Source: Halorubellus litoreus (GTDB lineage Archaea > Halobacteriota > Halobacteria > Halobacteriales > Natrialbaceae). Taken from it: a DNA stretch of 64,000 bases. A model generated the notes under the pieces. It was given only the letters and a program-made list of their open reading frames with translations. It had not been told where the DNA came from and ran no database searches. Shown here one piece after another: positions 56,740 to 64,000 of this stretch; position 1 is the stretch's first letter; each line of letters starts with the position of its first letter. The DNA lies in NCBI RefSeq assembly GCF_037081675.1, contig NZ_JAZAQL010000002.1, forward strand, positions 682,001-746,000. Direction: 5' to 3'. Position numbers and translations under genes: made by a program.

Positions 56740-57960
56740 ATGCCGTTGGAGACCCTGGACGACGCCACCCTCGACGGTGCCGCCGTCGCGGTCCGCGTGG
56801 ACGTGAACAGTCCACTCACAGCGGACGGCGCGCTCGCCGACGACGCGCGCCTCCAGGCCCACCACGACACGCTCGCAGAGTTGACCGACCGCGGCGCCCG
56901 CGTCGCCGTCCTCGCCCACCAGGGACGTCCCGGTGGCGACCAGTTCTCGCAACTGCGTCCACACGCCGAACGGTTCGACGAACTCCTCGACGTCCCCGTC
57001 TCGTACCTGGACGCGACCTACAACCAGCAGGCGAGGGACACCGTCGAGGCGCTCGAGCCCGGCGAAGCGGTCGTCCTCGAGAACACGCGCTTCTACAGCG
57101 AGGAGTACATGGAGCTCGACCCCGCTGTCGCCGGCGGGACGCATCTCGTCGAGGGGCTCGTCCCGGTCCTCGACTACTACGTGAACGACGCGTTCGCTGC
57201 CGCGCACCGCTCGCAGCCGTCGCTCGTCGGCTTCCAGCAGCACCTTCCGAGCTACATGGGTCGCGTGATGGAGGAGGAGATCTCGGTGCTCGGGAACGTC
57301 GACGAGACCCCGCGTCCACGCGTCTACCTCCTCGGTGGCGCGAAGGTCTCCGATTCGGTGGACGTGGCGTGGGACGTCCTCGAATCCGGGATGGCGGATC
57401 AGGTGTTGACGACGGGCGTCGTCGGGAACGTGTTCCTGCTCGCGGACGGCGTCGACATCGGTGACGCGTCCTCGGACTTCATCTACGACCAGGGGTACTG
57501 GGACCAGATCGATCGCGCAGCGGACCTCCTGGACGCGCACGGTGACCGCGTGCGGTTCCCGCAGGACGTCGCGGTGGAACGCGACGGTGAACGCCACGAA
57601 CTCGGACTGAACGCGCTCCCGAGTGCGGACGGGGAGGCGGCGATGGACGTCGGGAGCGAGACCATCCGCTTGTACCGGAGCGTCCTCGAGTCCGCGGAGA
57701 CGGTTATCCTGAACGGTCCTGCGGGCGTGTTCGAGGACGACCTCTTCGGTCGTGGGACTCGCGAGCTGTACGCGGCGGCGAGCGAGGCGTCGTACAGTAT
57801 CGTCGGCGGCGGGGACACCGCTGCAGCGATCCGGAAGTTCGACCTGACGGGGTTCGACCACCTGTCGACGGGTGGCGGTGCGTGCCTGCGGATGCTGACG
57901 GACGGCGACCTCCCTGCGGTCGAGGCGTTGCGGAACGCGCCGACGGTGCGGGAGGCGTAG
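56740..57960 (+). CDS. pgk: Phosphoglycerate kinase
   Basis: The 406-residue enzyme transfers phosphate between 1,3-bisphosphoglycerate and ADP in glycolysis or gluconeogenesis. The N-domain has VAVRVDVNSPLTADGALADD near 15-34 (the substrate-binding RVDxN form), VLAHQGRPGGDQFSQL near 59-74 and VVLENTRFYSEEYM near 110-123, then DYYVNDAFAAAHRSQPSLVG near 145-164. The C-domain has YLLGGAKVSDS near 195-205 and the ATP-loop GPAGVFEDDLFGRGT near 327, ending FDHLSTGGGACLRML. The ATG at 56740 begins MPLETLDDATLDGAAVAV. The following GNAT gene starts directly after the stop. Confidence 0.95.
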   Translation: MPLETLDDATLDGAAVAVRVDVNSPLTADGALADDARLQAHHDTLAELTDRGARVAVLAHQGRPGGDQFSQLRPHAERFDELLDVPVSYLDATYNQQARDTVEALEPGEAVVLENTRFYSEEYMELDPAVAGGTHLVEGLVPVLDYYVNDAFAAAHRSQPSLVGFQQHLPSYMGRVMEEEISVLGNVDETPRPRVYLLGGAKVSDSVDVAWDVLESGMADQVLTTGVVGNVFLLADGVDIGDASSDFIYDQGYWDQIDRAADLLDAHGDRVRFPQDVAVERDGERHELGLNALPSADGEAAMDVGSETIRLYRSVLESAETVILNGPAGVFEDDLFGRGTRELYAAASEASYSIVGGGDTAAAIRKFDLTGFDHLSTGGGACLRMLTDGDLPAVEALRNAPTVREA

Positions 57961-58497
57961 ATGCGTATCGAGCCGGCGCGCGCTCGCGACGTGGATGCGC
58001 TCGCTGACGCGTGGGTGGCGCTCGCCGCGGAGCAGCGCGCGCACGGGTCGCATCTCGAAGCCGCGGCGAACCGTGCTCGGATACGCGAGTCGATGGCGCA
58101 TCACGTCGTCGACGATTCCTGTCTCGTCGCTCGCCGGGAGGACGCGCCGGCGGAGGACGCGCCGATGGAGGATGCGGCGGCGGACGAGCATGGGTTCGTG
58201 GGGTTCGTGACGTTCTCCGTGGACGACGGTGGGTACGAGATGGATGCGTCTCGTGGGAGCGTCGAGAACCTGTTCGTGCGGGCGGGGTCGCGTGGGGCTG
58301 GCGTTGGCGCGGCGCTGTTGTCGGCGGCGGAGGACGCGCTCGCGGCTCGTGGCGTCGAGGTGGTGTCCCTGGAGGTGCTCGCGCGCAACGACCGTGCTCG
58401 CGAGTTCTACGACCGCGAGGGCTACCGCGAACAGCGCGTCGTCGTCGAGAAGCGAGTCGATGTCGAAACGGATACAAAGGGCAACCTCGGAGAGTGA
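57961..58497 (+). CDS. GNAT-family N-acetyltransferase
   Basis: The 178-residue protein starts immediately after the pgk stop and has the GNAT fold: MRIEPARARDVDALADAWVA, then VGFVTFSVDD, the acetyl-CoA-binding motif VRAGSRGAGVGAALLSAAED near 106-125 (R/Q-x-x-G-x-G/A), and VVSLEVLARNDRAREFYDREG near 135-155 (motif B with the N and FY; quoted SLEVLARNDRAREFY). The substrate cannot be read. An acidic insert (about 60-78) separates the beta strands. Probable translational coupling to pgk is purely positional. The tRNA-Thr gene lies 8 nt downstream. Confidence 0.86.
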   Translation: MRIEPARARDVDALADAWVALAAEQRAHGSHLEAAANRARIRESMAHHVVDDSCLVARREDAPAEDAPMEDAAADEHGFVGFVTFSVDDGGYEMDASRGSVENLFVRAGSRGAGVGAALLSAAEDALAARGVEVVSLEVLARNDRAREFYDREGYREQRVVVEKRVDVETDTKGNLGE

Positions 58498-58504
58498 ATC
58501 ACGC

Positions 58505-58578
58505 GCCAGGAGAGCATGGGCGGTTCATGCACTCGACTTGTAATCGAGACTTCGGGGGTTCGAATCCCCCTCCTGGCT
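58505..58578 (+). tRNA. tRNA-Thr (anticodon TGT)
   Basis: Acceptor GCCAGGA pairs with TCCTGGC, with discriminator T. The D arm holds AGCATGGGCGGTTCATGCA and the anticodon stem-loop is CTCGA-CTTGTAA-TCGAG with anticodon TGT. The T arm is GGGGG-TTCGAAT-CCCCC. The CCA is not encoded and no intron is visible. It starts 8 nt after the GNAT gene. Confidence 0.95.
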
Positions 58579-58849
58579 CTTCTGTCGCGAACGACGGTGA
58601 GCGACGAAGAGCGAACGGTTTCGAATCCCCGAGTGGTTGGTGTGTTGCCAATCCGCATGGTGGTCTGGTGGTTGGTTGACGTGTCGAGAGCGACGTGTCG
58701 GCTTCCGTTCTGGTCCGAGCGATGATACGGATGTGGGCCGGTGGCGCGTCGACCGCCATGAGGGTGCATGTTGCGAGACGGCCGTCGATGCGACCCAGTT
58801 CGTAACTCGCACATAATTTTCAGAAGTTAGAACAGTGGTCGCGGCATTT

Positions 58850-59485
58850 ATGAAGCATTGTCTCCATGGGTCGAACGTGGCAGCAAACGACGGACAAGAG
58901 GGAGGTGGTCCATCCGATGGGGGACTGGAGGTCCTCGTCGTCGACGACGAGTCGCGGCTGGCGGATCTCTTCACCGCCTGGCTGACGACGGAGTACGAGG
59001 TGGAAGCCGCCTACGACGGCGAATCAGCACTGGAACTGATGAGCGAGTCCGTCCAGGTCGTCCTCCTCGACCGACGGATGCCCGGGCTCTCCGGCGACGA
59101 GGTCCTCGAAGAGATCCGCGACCGCGGCTACGACTGCCGGGTCGTGATGGTCACCGCCGTCGACCCGGACTTCGACATCATCGAGATGGGGTTCGACGAC
59201 TACCTCGTCAAACCCGTCTCCAAGGACGAACTCATGGAGGTCGTCGAGAGCGTGCAATCGCGCTCCACGTACGAGAACGACATCCAGGAGTACTACGCGC
59301 TCGTCTCCAAGAAGAGCCTCCTGGAGTCCGAGAAGTCCGAGCGCGAGCTCGCGGACAACGACGAGTACCAGGAGCTCACCGCGCGCGTCGACGAACTCCG
59401 CGGGCGCGTCGACGACGCGGTCTCCGGGATGGAGGACCACGACGACTTCGTCGGCGCGTTCCAGGACCTCCCCGGCGAACAGTAA
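58850..59485 (+). CDS. HalX-type response regulator, second copy
   Basis: The 211-residue protein has a receiver with acidic Asp32/Asp33 in VLVVDDESRLADLF, the phospho-acceptor Asp74 in VVLLDRRMPGLSGDEVLEEI, Thr102 in VMVTAVDPDFDI and Lys121 in YLVKPVSKDE. The C-terminal HalX domain follows (STYENDIQEYYALVSKKSLLE, then ELADNDEYQELTARVDELRG). It closely resembles the HalX regulator at 36396 in its active-site neighbourhood. The ATG at 58850 is chosen; GTG at 58877 is an alternative because two TATA-like strings (near 58812 and 58845) fit either start. It converges with the GAF/PAS histidine kinase 26 nt away, a natural partner. Confidence 0.87.
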   Translation: MKHCLHGSNVAANDGQEGGGPSDGGLEVLVVDDESRLADLFTAWLTTEYEVEAAYDGESALELMSESVQVVLLDRRMPGLSGDEVLEEIRDRGYDCRVVMVTAVDPDFDIIEMGFDDYLVKPVSKDELMEVVESVQSRSTYENDIQEYYALVSKKSLLESEKSERELADNDEYQELTARVDELRGRVDDAVSGMEDHDDFVGAFQDLPGEQ

Positions 59486-59511
59486 CCAGCAGTCACGACC
59501 ACTCGCCTCCC

Positions 59512-61536
59512 TCACGCGCCGTCGACGTCCTCGAATTCGAACCGAGCGCCACCGTCTTCGTTCTCCACGACGTCCACCGTCCAGCCGTGCGCGGACGCCA
59601 CTTCTCGCACCACCCAGAGGCCGATACCGAGGCCTTCGTCGCTCGTCGTGAACTCAGAGTCGAACGCGTGCTCGCGGATCTCCGCGGGCATCCCTGGACC
59701 GTCGTCGGCGACGTAGAACCCCGTTCGAGCCGGTGAATCGTCGCCGGCGAACTCGAATCCGCTGGCGTGACCGACCGCGAGCGGGCCGACGGTCACCGTG
59801 ACGTCGCGCCCGCCGTGCTCGATGGCGTCGTCGGACTCCGTCCGACTGCTCGTGGAACCGTGTTCCACGGCGTTCCGGAACAGGTTCTCGAACGACCGGA
59901 GGAGCCGCGACCGGTCCGCGGCGAACCGGAGGTCACCCTCCACTTCGAGCGTCGCCGACTCCGTCTCGACGTTCGACCACGCTTCGCGTGCCAGCCCGAC
60001 GAGTTCGATGGGTTCGGTCTCCGTGACCGTCTGCCCCTGTCTGGCGAGCGCGAGGACGTCCCCGATGATGTCCTCCATGCGGTCGAGGCCGTCCTTCACG
60101 TGCCCGAGGTACTCCGCGACCGCTTCGTCGCTCTCCTCTCTCGCGAGGTCCAGGTAGCCCTGTGAGACGCCCAGGGGGTTCCGGAGGTCGTGACTGACGA
60201 TGCTCGCGAACGCCTCCAGTCGCTCGTTCTGGCGTTCGAGTTCCTGCTCGCGGCGCTTCCGTTCGGTGATGTCGCGGACGACGCCGACCGTTCCGCGGAA
60301 CTCGTCGTCGTACGGGAGGAGCGCGATCTGGACCTCGCCGGGGTACGGGTCACCGGATTTCGGGCGGACCTGGACCTCCTTGGTCTCCGCCGTCATCTGG
60401 TTCCGCTCGTACATCTCGCGGACGAGCTGGCGGCCCTCGTCGATCGCGTCGTCCTCGAGGATGATGGAGATGTGCTCGCCGAGCAACCCCTCCCTCGAGT
60501 AGCCCGTCATCTCCATGAGGCCGTTGTTCACCGTCATGAAGTGTCCGTCCGAGTCGAGCGCGTACATGCCGTCGCCGACGGTCTCCACGAGGCGCTCGTA
60601 GCGCTTCAGGATGCGTTCCTGCTGGTCGATACGACCGCGGATCGCCATCGTGTCGAGCGCGTACGACACCGTCCGCGATATCTCCTCGACGCCCGACACC
60701 TCCATGTCGCTGAAGCCGTCGGGGTCCTTCGAGTACACGCCGAGGATGCCGTACAGTTCGTCCTCGACGTACAGCGGCGCGACGAGCGCGCTCCGACAGC
60801 CGCGGTCGCTCGCCGCTCGCCGCCACGGCACCGATATCTCGTGGTCGTCGACGTCCTGCACGACCTGGACCTCGCGCGTCCGGAGCGCACGGTCGACGAC
60901 GCCGCCAGTGCCGACGGGGAACGTCGTACTCACCGGCCAGTCGTCGATGCCCGCGGACACCCACGGGACGACCTGGCCTTCGCCGCGGTCGTACTCGCCG
61001 ATGAACGAGAACGCGTACCGGCCGCCGAGCGTGAGTTGCTCGCAGACCGCTGCTTCGATGTCCATCGGGGATTCCGCGTCGACGAGCGCGCGCTTGACGT
61101 CCCGGACGACGTCCTCCGGTCGATTCCCGCCGGGTGGTGCGGCGTCGCCACCGCCGGGCGTTCGGACGACCGAGTTCGCCACCCACCCCGCGAACGCGTC
61201 GTCGCTCCCGGGGTCACCGATGCCGTCGAGGTACTCGACGACCTCCATGATGGCGGCGCCGTCCCCGCGCTCGGTCCTGTACTCGGAGACGACGAGCAAC
61301 GTCAGCTCGGGATGGCGTTCGCGCGCCGCTTGCAGTATCGCTGGCGCCGATTCGACGGTCGCGAGGTCGCTCACGACGCAATCGGGGTCGCCGGCGGCGA
61401 GCTGTTCGATGATGCCCTCGAAGCCGGCTGCGGTCTCGACGTCGACGTTCGGGTACGACCACTCGAGTGGTGCGGCGAGCCGGTCCCGTAGCTGCGCGTC
61501 GTTGCTGATGACGAGGACCGAGTTCGTCGAACTCAT
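59512..61536 (-). CDS. Histidine kinase with receiver-like, GAF and PAS domains
   Basis: The 674-residue kinase lacks membrane segments. A degenerate receiver-like domain (about 1-110: SVLVISNDAQLRDRL and DCVVSDLATVESAP) comes first, followed by a GAF domain (about 145-290: FSFIGEYDRGEGQVVPWVS and ALVAPLYVEDELYGILGVYS). A PAS domain (about 310-425) ends VGVVRDITERKRREQELE. The H-box is SIVSHDLRNPLGVSQG near 449-464. The ATPase domain has the N-box FENLFRNAVEHG, the G1 box DDGPGMP and the G2 box GLGIGLWVV. Catalytic features are intact. It is the likely kinase for the convergent HalX regulator, inferred from position. Confidence 0.92.
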   Translation of the reverse strand: MSSTNSVLVISNDAQLRDRLAAPLEWSYPNVDVETAAGFEGIIEQLAAGDPDCVVSDLATVESAPAILQAARERHPELTLLVVSEYRTERGDGAAIMEVVEYLDGIGDPGSDDAFAGWVANSVVRTPGGGDAAPPGGNRPEDVVRDVKRALVDAESPMDIEAAVCEQLTLGGRYAFSFIGEYDRGEGQVVPWVSAGIDDWPVSTTFPVGTGGVVDRALRTREVQVVQDVDDHEISVPWRRAASDRGCRSALVAPLYVEDELYGILGVYSKDPDGFSDMEVSGVEEISRTVSYALDTMAIRGRIDQQERILKRYERLVETVGDGMYALDSDGHFMTVNNGLMEMTGYSREGLLGEHISIILEDDAIDEGRQLVREMYERNQMTAETKEVQVRPKSGDPYPGEVQIALLPYDDEFRGTVGVVRDITERKRREQELERQNERLEAFASIVSHDLRNPLGVSQGYLDLAREESDEAVAEYLGHVKDGLDRMEDIIGDVLALARQGQTVTETEPIELVGLAREAWSNVETESATLEVEGDLRFAADRSRLLRSFENLFRNAVEHGSTSSRTESDDAIEHGGRDVTVTVGPLAVGHASGFEFAGDDSPARTGFYVADDGPGMPAEIREHAFDSEFTTSDEGLGIGLWVVREVASAHGWTVDVVENEDGGARFEFEDVDGA

Positions 61537-61689
61537 CTGGTCAACTCCCTGCCGGGGCTGTCGTGCGACGATGCCCCACGCTACCTACCTCCACCCTTGA
61601 CCATTCCGGGTAATAATGCTTGCCGTCGCGTTCGACGACGGGGAGGGGCGTCGCCGTCGCACGGCCGTGCCGTGGCCGTCGCGTCGCGG

Positions 61690-62844
61690 TCAGGTCCCGG
61701 GGCGCTGGCCGTAGACGAGGTTCCGCTGGACCTCGCTCGCGCCCTCGTAGATGACGGGGATGCGGACGTCGCGGTACACCCGAGAGATGCGGCGGTCCGT
61801 GAGCACGCTCCGGCCGCCGTGGAACTGCATGCCCTGTTCGGCGCAGTCGACCGCCGTCTCCGTCGCCTTCGTCTTCGCCATCGCCGCCCAGTACCCCGAG
61901 TCCTCGTGGTTCGCGACCTTGTCAGCGGCGCGCCACGTGAGCGCTCGCGCGCTCTCGAACTCGATGAGCATGTCAGCGAGCCCGTGCTGGACCGCCTGGA
62001 ACTCGGAGACCGGGCGCCCGAACTGCTCGCGTTCGTGCGTGAAGTCCCACGCCTCCTCGATGGCTGCGGCGGCGAGCCCGAGGCCGTGACCGGCGACGAC
62101 GACCCGCCCCATGTTGAAGAACTCCGCGAGCATCAGGAACCCGTTCCCCTCGAACCCGATGACGTTCTCCTCGGGGATGCGTGCGTCGTCGAACGTGATG
62201 TGCGCCTGCTTGGACGCCCGGAACCCCATCTTCTCGGGGATGTGCTCGGCCTCGTACCCGTCGATGTCCGTCGGGACGATGAACAGCGTGTGGTTCCCGT
62301 AGCGGTTATCGGAGTCGTCCGTACGGGCGTAGAGCGTGATCCAGTCCGCCTCCACGCCGTTGCCGATCCAGTACTTCTCGCCGTTGATGACGTACTCGTC
62401 GCCGTCCTTCTCCGCGAACGTCGACACGCCCGACAGGTCGCTCCCCGTCTCGGGTTCGGACACCGCGAGCCCCGATATCTGGTCGCCCTCGGCGACCGGT
62501 CGCAGGTACTCCTCCTTCTGTTCCTCGTTCCCGTGGTCGTAGAGGATCTCGCACCCGAAGCTCGCGAGCTGGAGCGTCAGCGCGATGCCGGCGTCCGCGC
62601 GATAGAACTCCTCGGTCATCGCGAGCAACTCGTGGAGCGAGAGCCCGCGGCCGCCCCACTCCTCGGGGATGTCCTGCGCGACCAGGTTCGCCTCCTGGCC
62701 GGCCTCCAGGATCTCGTGGGGGTAGTCGCCCGTCCGGTAGTACTCCTCGGCGTTCGGCGCGATGTGTTCCTCGGCGAACTCGCGCGCCTCCTGCTTGATG
62801 TCGCGCGCTTCCTCGGGGACCACGCTATCGTCTAGCAGTTCCAT
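61690..62844 (-). CDS. Acyl-CoA dehydrogenase
   Basis: The 384-residue flavoprotein has the ACAD N-terminal helical region, LAVSEPETGSDLSGVSTFAE near 136-155 (FAD-binding loop), YVINGEKYWIGNGVEADW near 163-180, and the C-terminal helices with QFQAVQHGLADMLIEFESAR near 282 (Q-loop; quoted QAVQHGLADMLIEF). The catalytic Glu lies in VIYEGASEVQRNLVYG near 362-377, the position of Glu376 in medium-chain-type enzymes. It oxidises acyl-CoA to enoyl-CoA; chain length is not readable. The ATG at 62844 is preferred over an in-frame start at 62868. An electron-transfer flavoprotein partner is not adjacent. Confidence 0.93.
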   Translation of the reverse strand: MELLDDSVVPEEARDIKQEAREFAEEHIAPNAEEYYRTGDYPHEILEAGQEANLVAQDIPEEWGGRGLSLHELLAMTEEFYRADAGIALTLQLASFGCEILYDHGNEEQKEEYLRPVAEGDQISGLAVSEPETGSDLSGVSTFAEKDGDEYVINGEKYWIGNGVEADWITLYARTDDSDNRYGNHTLFIVPTDIDGYEAEHIPEKMGFRASKQAHITFDDARIPEENVIGFEGNGFLMLAEFFNMGRVVVAGHGLGLAAAAIEEAWDFTHEREQFGRPVSEFQAVQHGLADMLIEFESARALTWRAADKVANHEDSGYWAAMAKTKATETAVDCAEQGMQFHGGRSVLTDRRISRVYRDVRIPVIYEGASEVQRNLVYGQRPGT

Positions 62845-62959
62845 ACCCCGGCTTCGGGCCTTGGACACAAATACGGTCGGGCCGCCCGACCCGAATCGCG
62901 CCGGAAACCGCCGGTTCGTTGCCTCACGAGTCGGTCGAAGCGGTCGACGCCTCCAAGCG

Positions 62960-62996
62960 ACCGAGCGCGCCGTTCCCGTGACCGAGCGCGCCGTTC
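62960..62996. repeat. 16-bp direct repeat at the end of the partial surface-protein gene
   Basis: ACCGAGCGCGCCGTTC occurs at 62960-62975 and 62981-62996 (period 21). The second copy overlaps the stop codon of the partial gene. It may be a trace of slippage. Confidence 0.6.
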
Positions 62997-64000
62997 ACCC
63001 GTAACTCATCGCGTACGCGTCGCCGTCGTACGTGAACGTGAGGCCGCTGCTATCGGGGTCGATCCAGGCGACGGTCTGGACGACGTCGCTGGGCTCGGTG
63101 TGGTAGACGACGGCGTCGACGTCGCTCGCGGCGCGGAGTTCGACGATGGCGTTCCGGAGGGCGTCGCGCTGGAGGACCTGCTCGGTGATGAGTGGGACTG
63201 CGTCCGCGTCGTCGGCGAGTCGTTCCAGCCGGAGGGTGGCGACCGCGCTCTCGTCTGGCGTGGTGTGGAGGTGGCGGACGCCGTCGCGGTCGGTCGCGTG
63301 GTCGACGGCGCCGGTGCCGTCGACGCGCGGTGGGTTCCCGACGAGCGTGAAGAGCGCTGCCGTGGGACGCCCCGAGCCAGGGTTGTCTCCCGGGAGCGCG
63401 AGCGTCGCGGGGTACGCGAGCGCGTATCGCCCCTGGCCGAGTCCACCGACGGCACGCCGGTCGTCGTCGCTGGGGGCGTCCGCGTCGGTGTGGAGGGAGA
63501 GTGCGACCGTGGACGTCGTTCCAGGGTAGACGGGCCGGTCGCCTGGCGCGTCGGCGCGCCCGGTGAGTGGAGCGATGGGATACCAGCGGTCGTCCTCGAG
63601 CTTGTAGAGCGCCCACGCGCTCTCGTCGACGACGATGCGACGGTACGTCTGATTGTAGAGCGCGAAGCGAGCGGTCGTCGACGGCAGTCCGAACTGCTCG
63701 CTCCGCGGGCGCAGGAAGAGGTCAGCGTTGGCCTCGTGGTACCAGCGCGTGCTCGCGAACCCCGGGAGTGAGGGGACGTCGACGTCGGCGTACGCGGAGT
63801 CACCGGGTTGCTCACGGGTGAACGAACACACCGAGAACCCCCAGCCTGCGTCCGCCTGGAACCGGTACGTCCCGGGGTGCAGACAGCGGTCGTTCGCCCA
63901 CGGCGTGACGAGGTAGTACTCGCGCTCGAACGCATCCCCGGGGGCGAGCGTTCGCGTCCCCGTGGTCGCGTCCTCGGGGCCGACGGGGAGTTTCGGCCGC
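62995..64000 (-). CDS. Partial surface-type protein of unknown function (N-terminus beyond window)
   Basis: An open frame enters from the right edge and ends at a TGA at 62995. About 335 residues are visible, beginning RPKLPVGPEDATTGTRTLAPG. They contain EREYYLVTPWANDRCLHPGTY, then AGWGFSVCSFTREQPGD and YHEANADLFLRPRSEQF. Two or three cysteines and many Asp/Thr-rich strands suggest an exported, disulfide-containing beta protein. The last part (TEPSDVVQTVAWIDPDSSG) is not a membrane anchor. No family is recognised; the true start is outside the window. Confidence 0.7.
   Translation of the reverse strand, partial: RPKLPVGPEDATTGTRTLAPGDAFEREYYLVTPWANDRCLHPGTYRFQADAGWGFSVCSFTREQPGDSAYADVDVPSLPGFASTRWYHEANADLFLRPRSEQFGLPSTTARFALYNQTYRRIVVDESAWALYKLEDDRWYPIAPLTGRADAPGDRPVYPGTTSTVALSLHTDADAPSDDDRRAVGGLGQGRYALAYPATLALPGDNPGSGRPTAALFTLVGNPPRVDGTGAVDHATDRDGVRHLHTTPDESAVATLRLERLADDADAVPLITEQVLQRDALRNAIVELRAASDVDAVVYHTEPSDVVQTVAWIDPDSSGLTFTYDGDAYAMSYG

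Noticed and set aside
58614..58634. Possible second copy of a tRNA T-arm after tRNA-Thr
   Set aside because: Only the common TTCGAATCCC core is shared; flanking bases do not match tRNA-Thr, so it is not comparable to the tRNA-Ser duplication.

Overview
The window is chromosomal DNA from an extremely halophilic archaeon (class Halobacteria). The signs are very high GC with GAC/GAG-rich coding, strongly acidic proteins, many leaderless genes with a TATA-like box 22-32 nt before the start codon, and typical haloarchaeal families: CetZ, HalX response regulators, GatE, 20S proteasome, GTP cyclohydrolase IIa, MptE, DUF1102, DUF7344 and the methylaspartate cycle. The genus cannot be settled from this sequence. 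About 65 protein genes, one frameshifted gene and two tRNA genes are supported; there is no rRNA, CRISPR array or intact insertion sequence.

Layout. 1-9.3 kb: the 5' part of an acetolactate-synthase-like gene, a membrane histidine kinase, a small membrane protein, a second thiamine-diphosphate enzyme, a Tat-exported spondin-domain protein, CetZ, a SHOCT protein and an FAD-linked glycolate/lactate-type oxidase. 9.4-17.5 kb: pterin genes (MptE and dihydropteroate synthase), a TrmJ-like RNA methyltransferase, a three-PAS kinase, gatE and a DUF4395 membrane protein. 17.8-25.9 kb: a zinc-finger protein, fumC, a flavin/PLP-oxidase-fold protein, a truncated winged-helix protein, the proteasome operon psmB-psmA, a Mrp-type Fe-S carrier ATPase, an H-NOX (heme-NO-binding) protein and a UDG-family protein. 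25.9-34.8 kb is mixed. Two stretches with visibly lower GC carry exported proteins of unknown role, a PQQ-propeller lipoprotein and a DUF1102 / signal peptidase I / DUF5305 set that looks like an export locus for fibre- or surface-type proteins. A tRNA-Ser gene with a duplicated 3' end lies between them.

34.9-49 kb: a class II aldolase with a HAD phosphatase, a HalX regulator, an orphan A-type ATPase subunit D paralogue, then the methylaspartate-cycle cluster. This is a leftward operon glmS-glmE-mal-mch-citE with divergent mct, used to assimilate acetyl-CoA. Next come two paralogous lipoproteins (one frameshifted), small haloarchaeal proteins, GTP cyclohydrolase IIa and a CBS/zinc-ribbon protein. 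49-64 kb: a branched-chain amino-acid-type substrate-binding lipoprotein on the plus strand, a DUF4397 protein, the leftward livH-livM-livG-livF operon, pgk, a GNAT acetyltransferase, tRNA-Thr, a HalX regulator convergent with a GAF/PAS kinase, an acyl-CoA dehydrogenase and a partial surface-type protein.

The most striking observation is that the substrate-binding protein at 49154-50449 appears circularly permuted. After the Tat/lipobox leader and Gly linker comes the half that is normally C-terminal, followed by the half that is normally N-terminal. Other points worth a second look: an 18-bp perfect palindrome at the proteasome/Mrp divergent promoter, a 16-bp palindrome between a TATA box and a start codon, two start-coupled micro-ORFs, a winged-helix regulator lacking its first helices, and an H-NOX sensor without an adjacent signalling partner.
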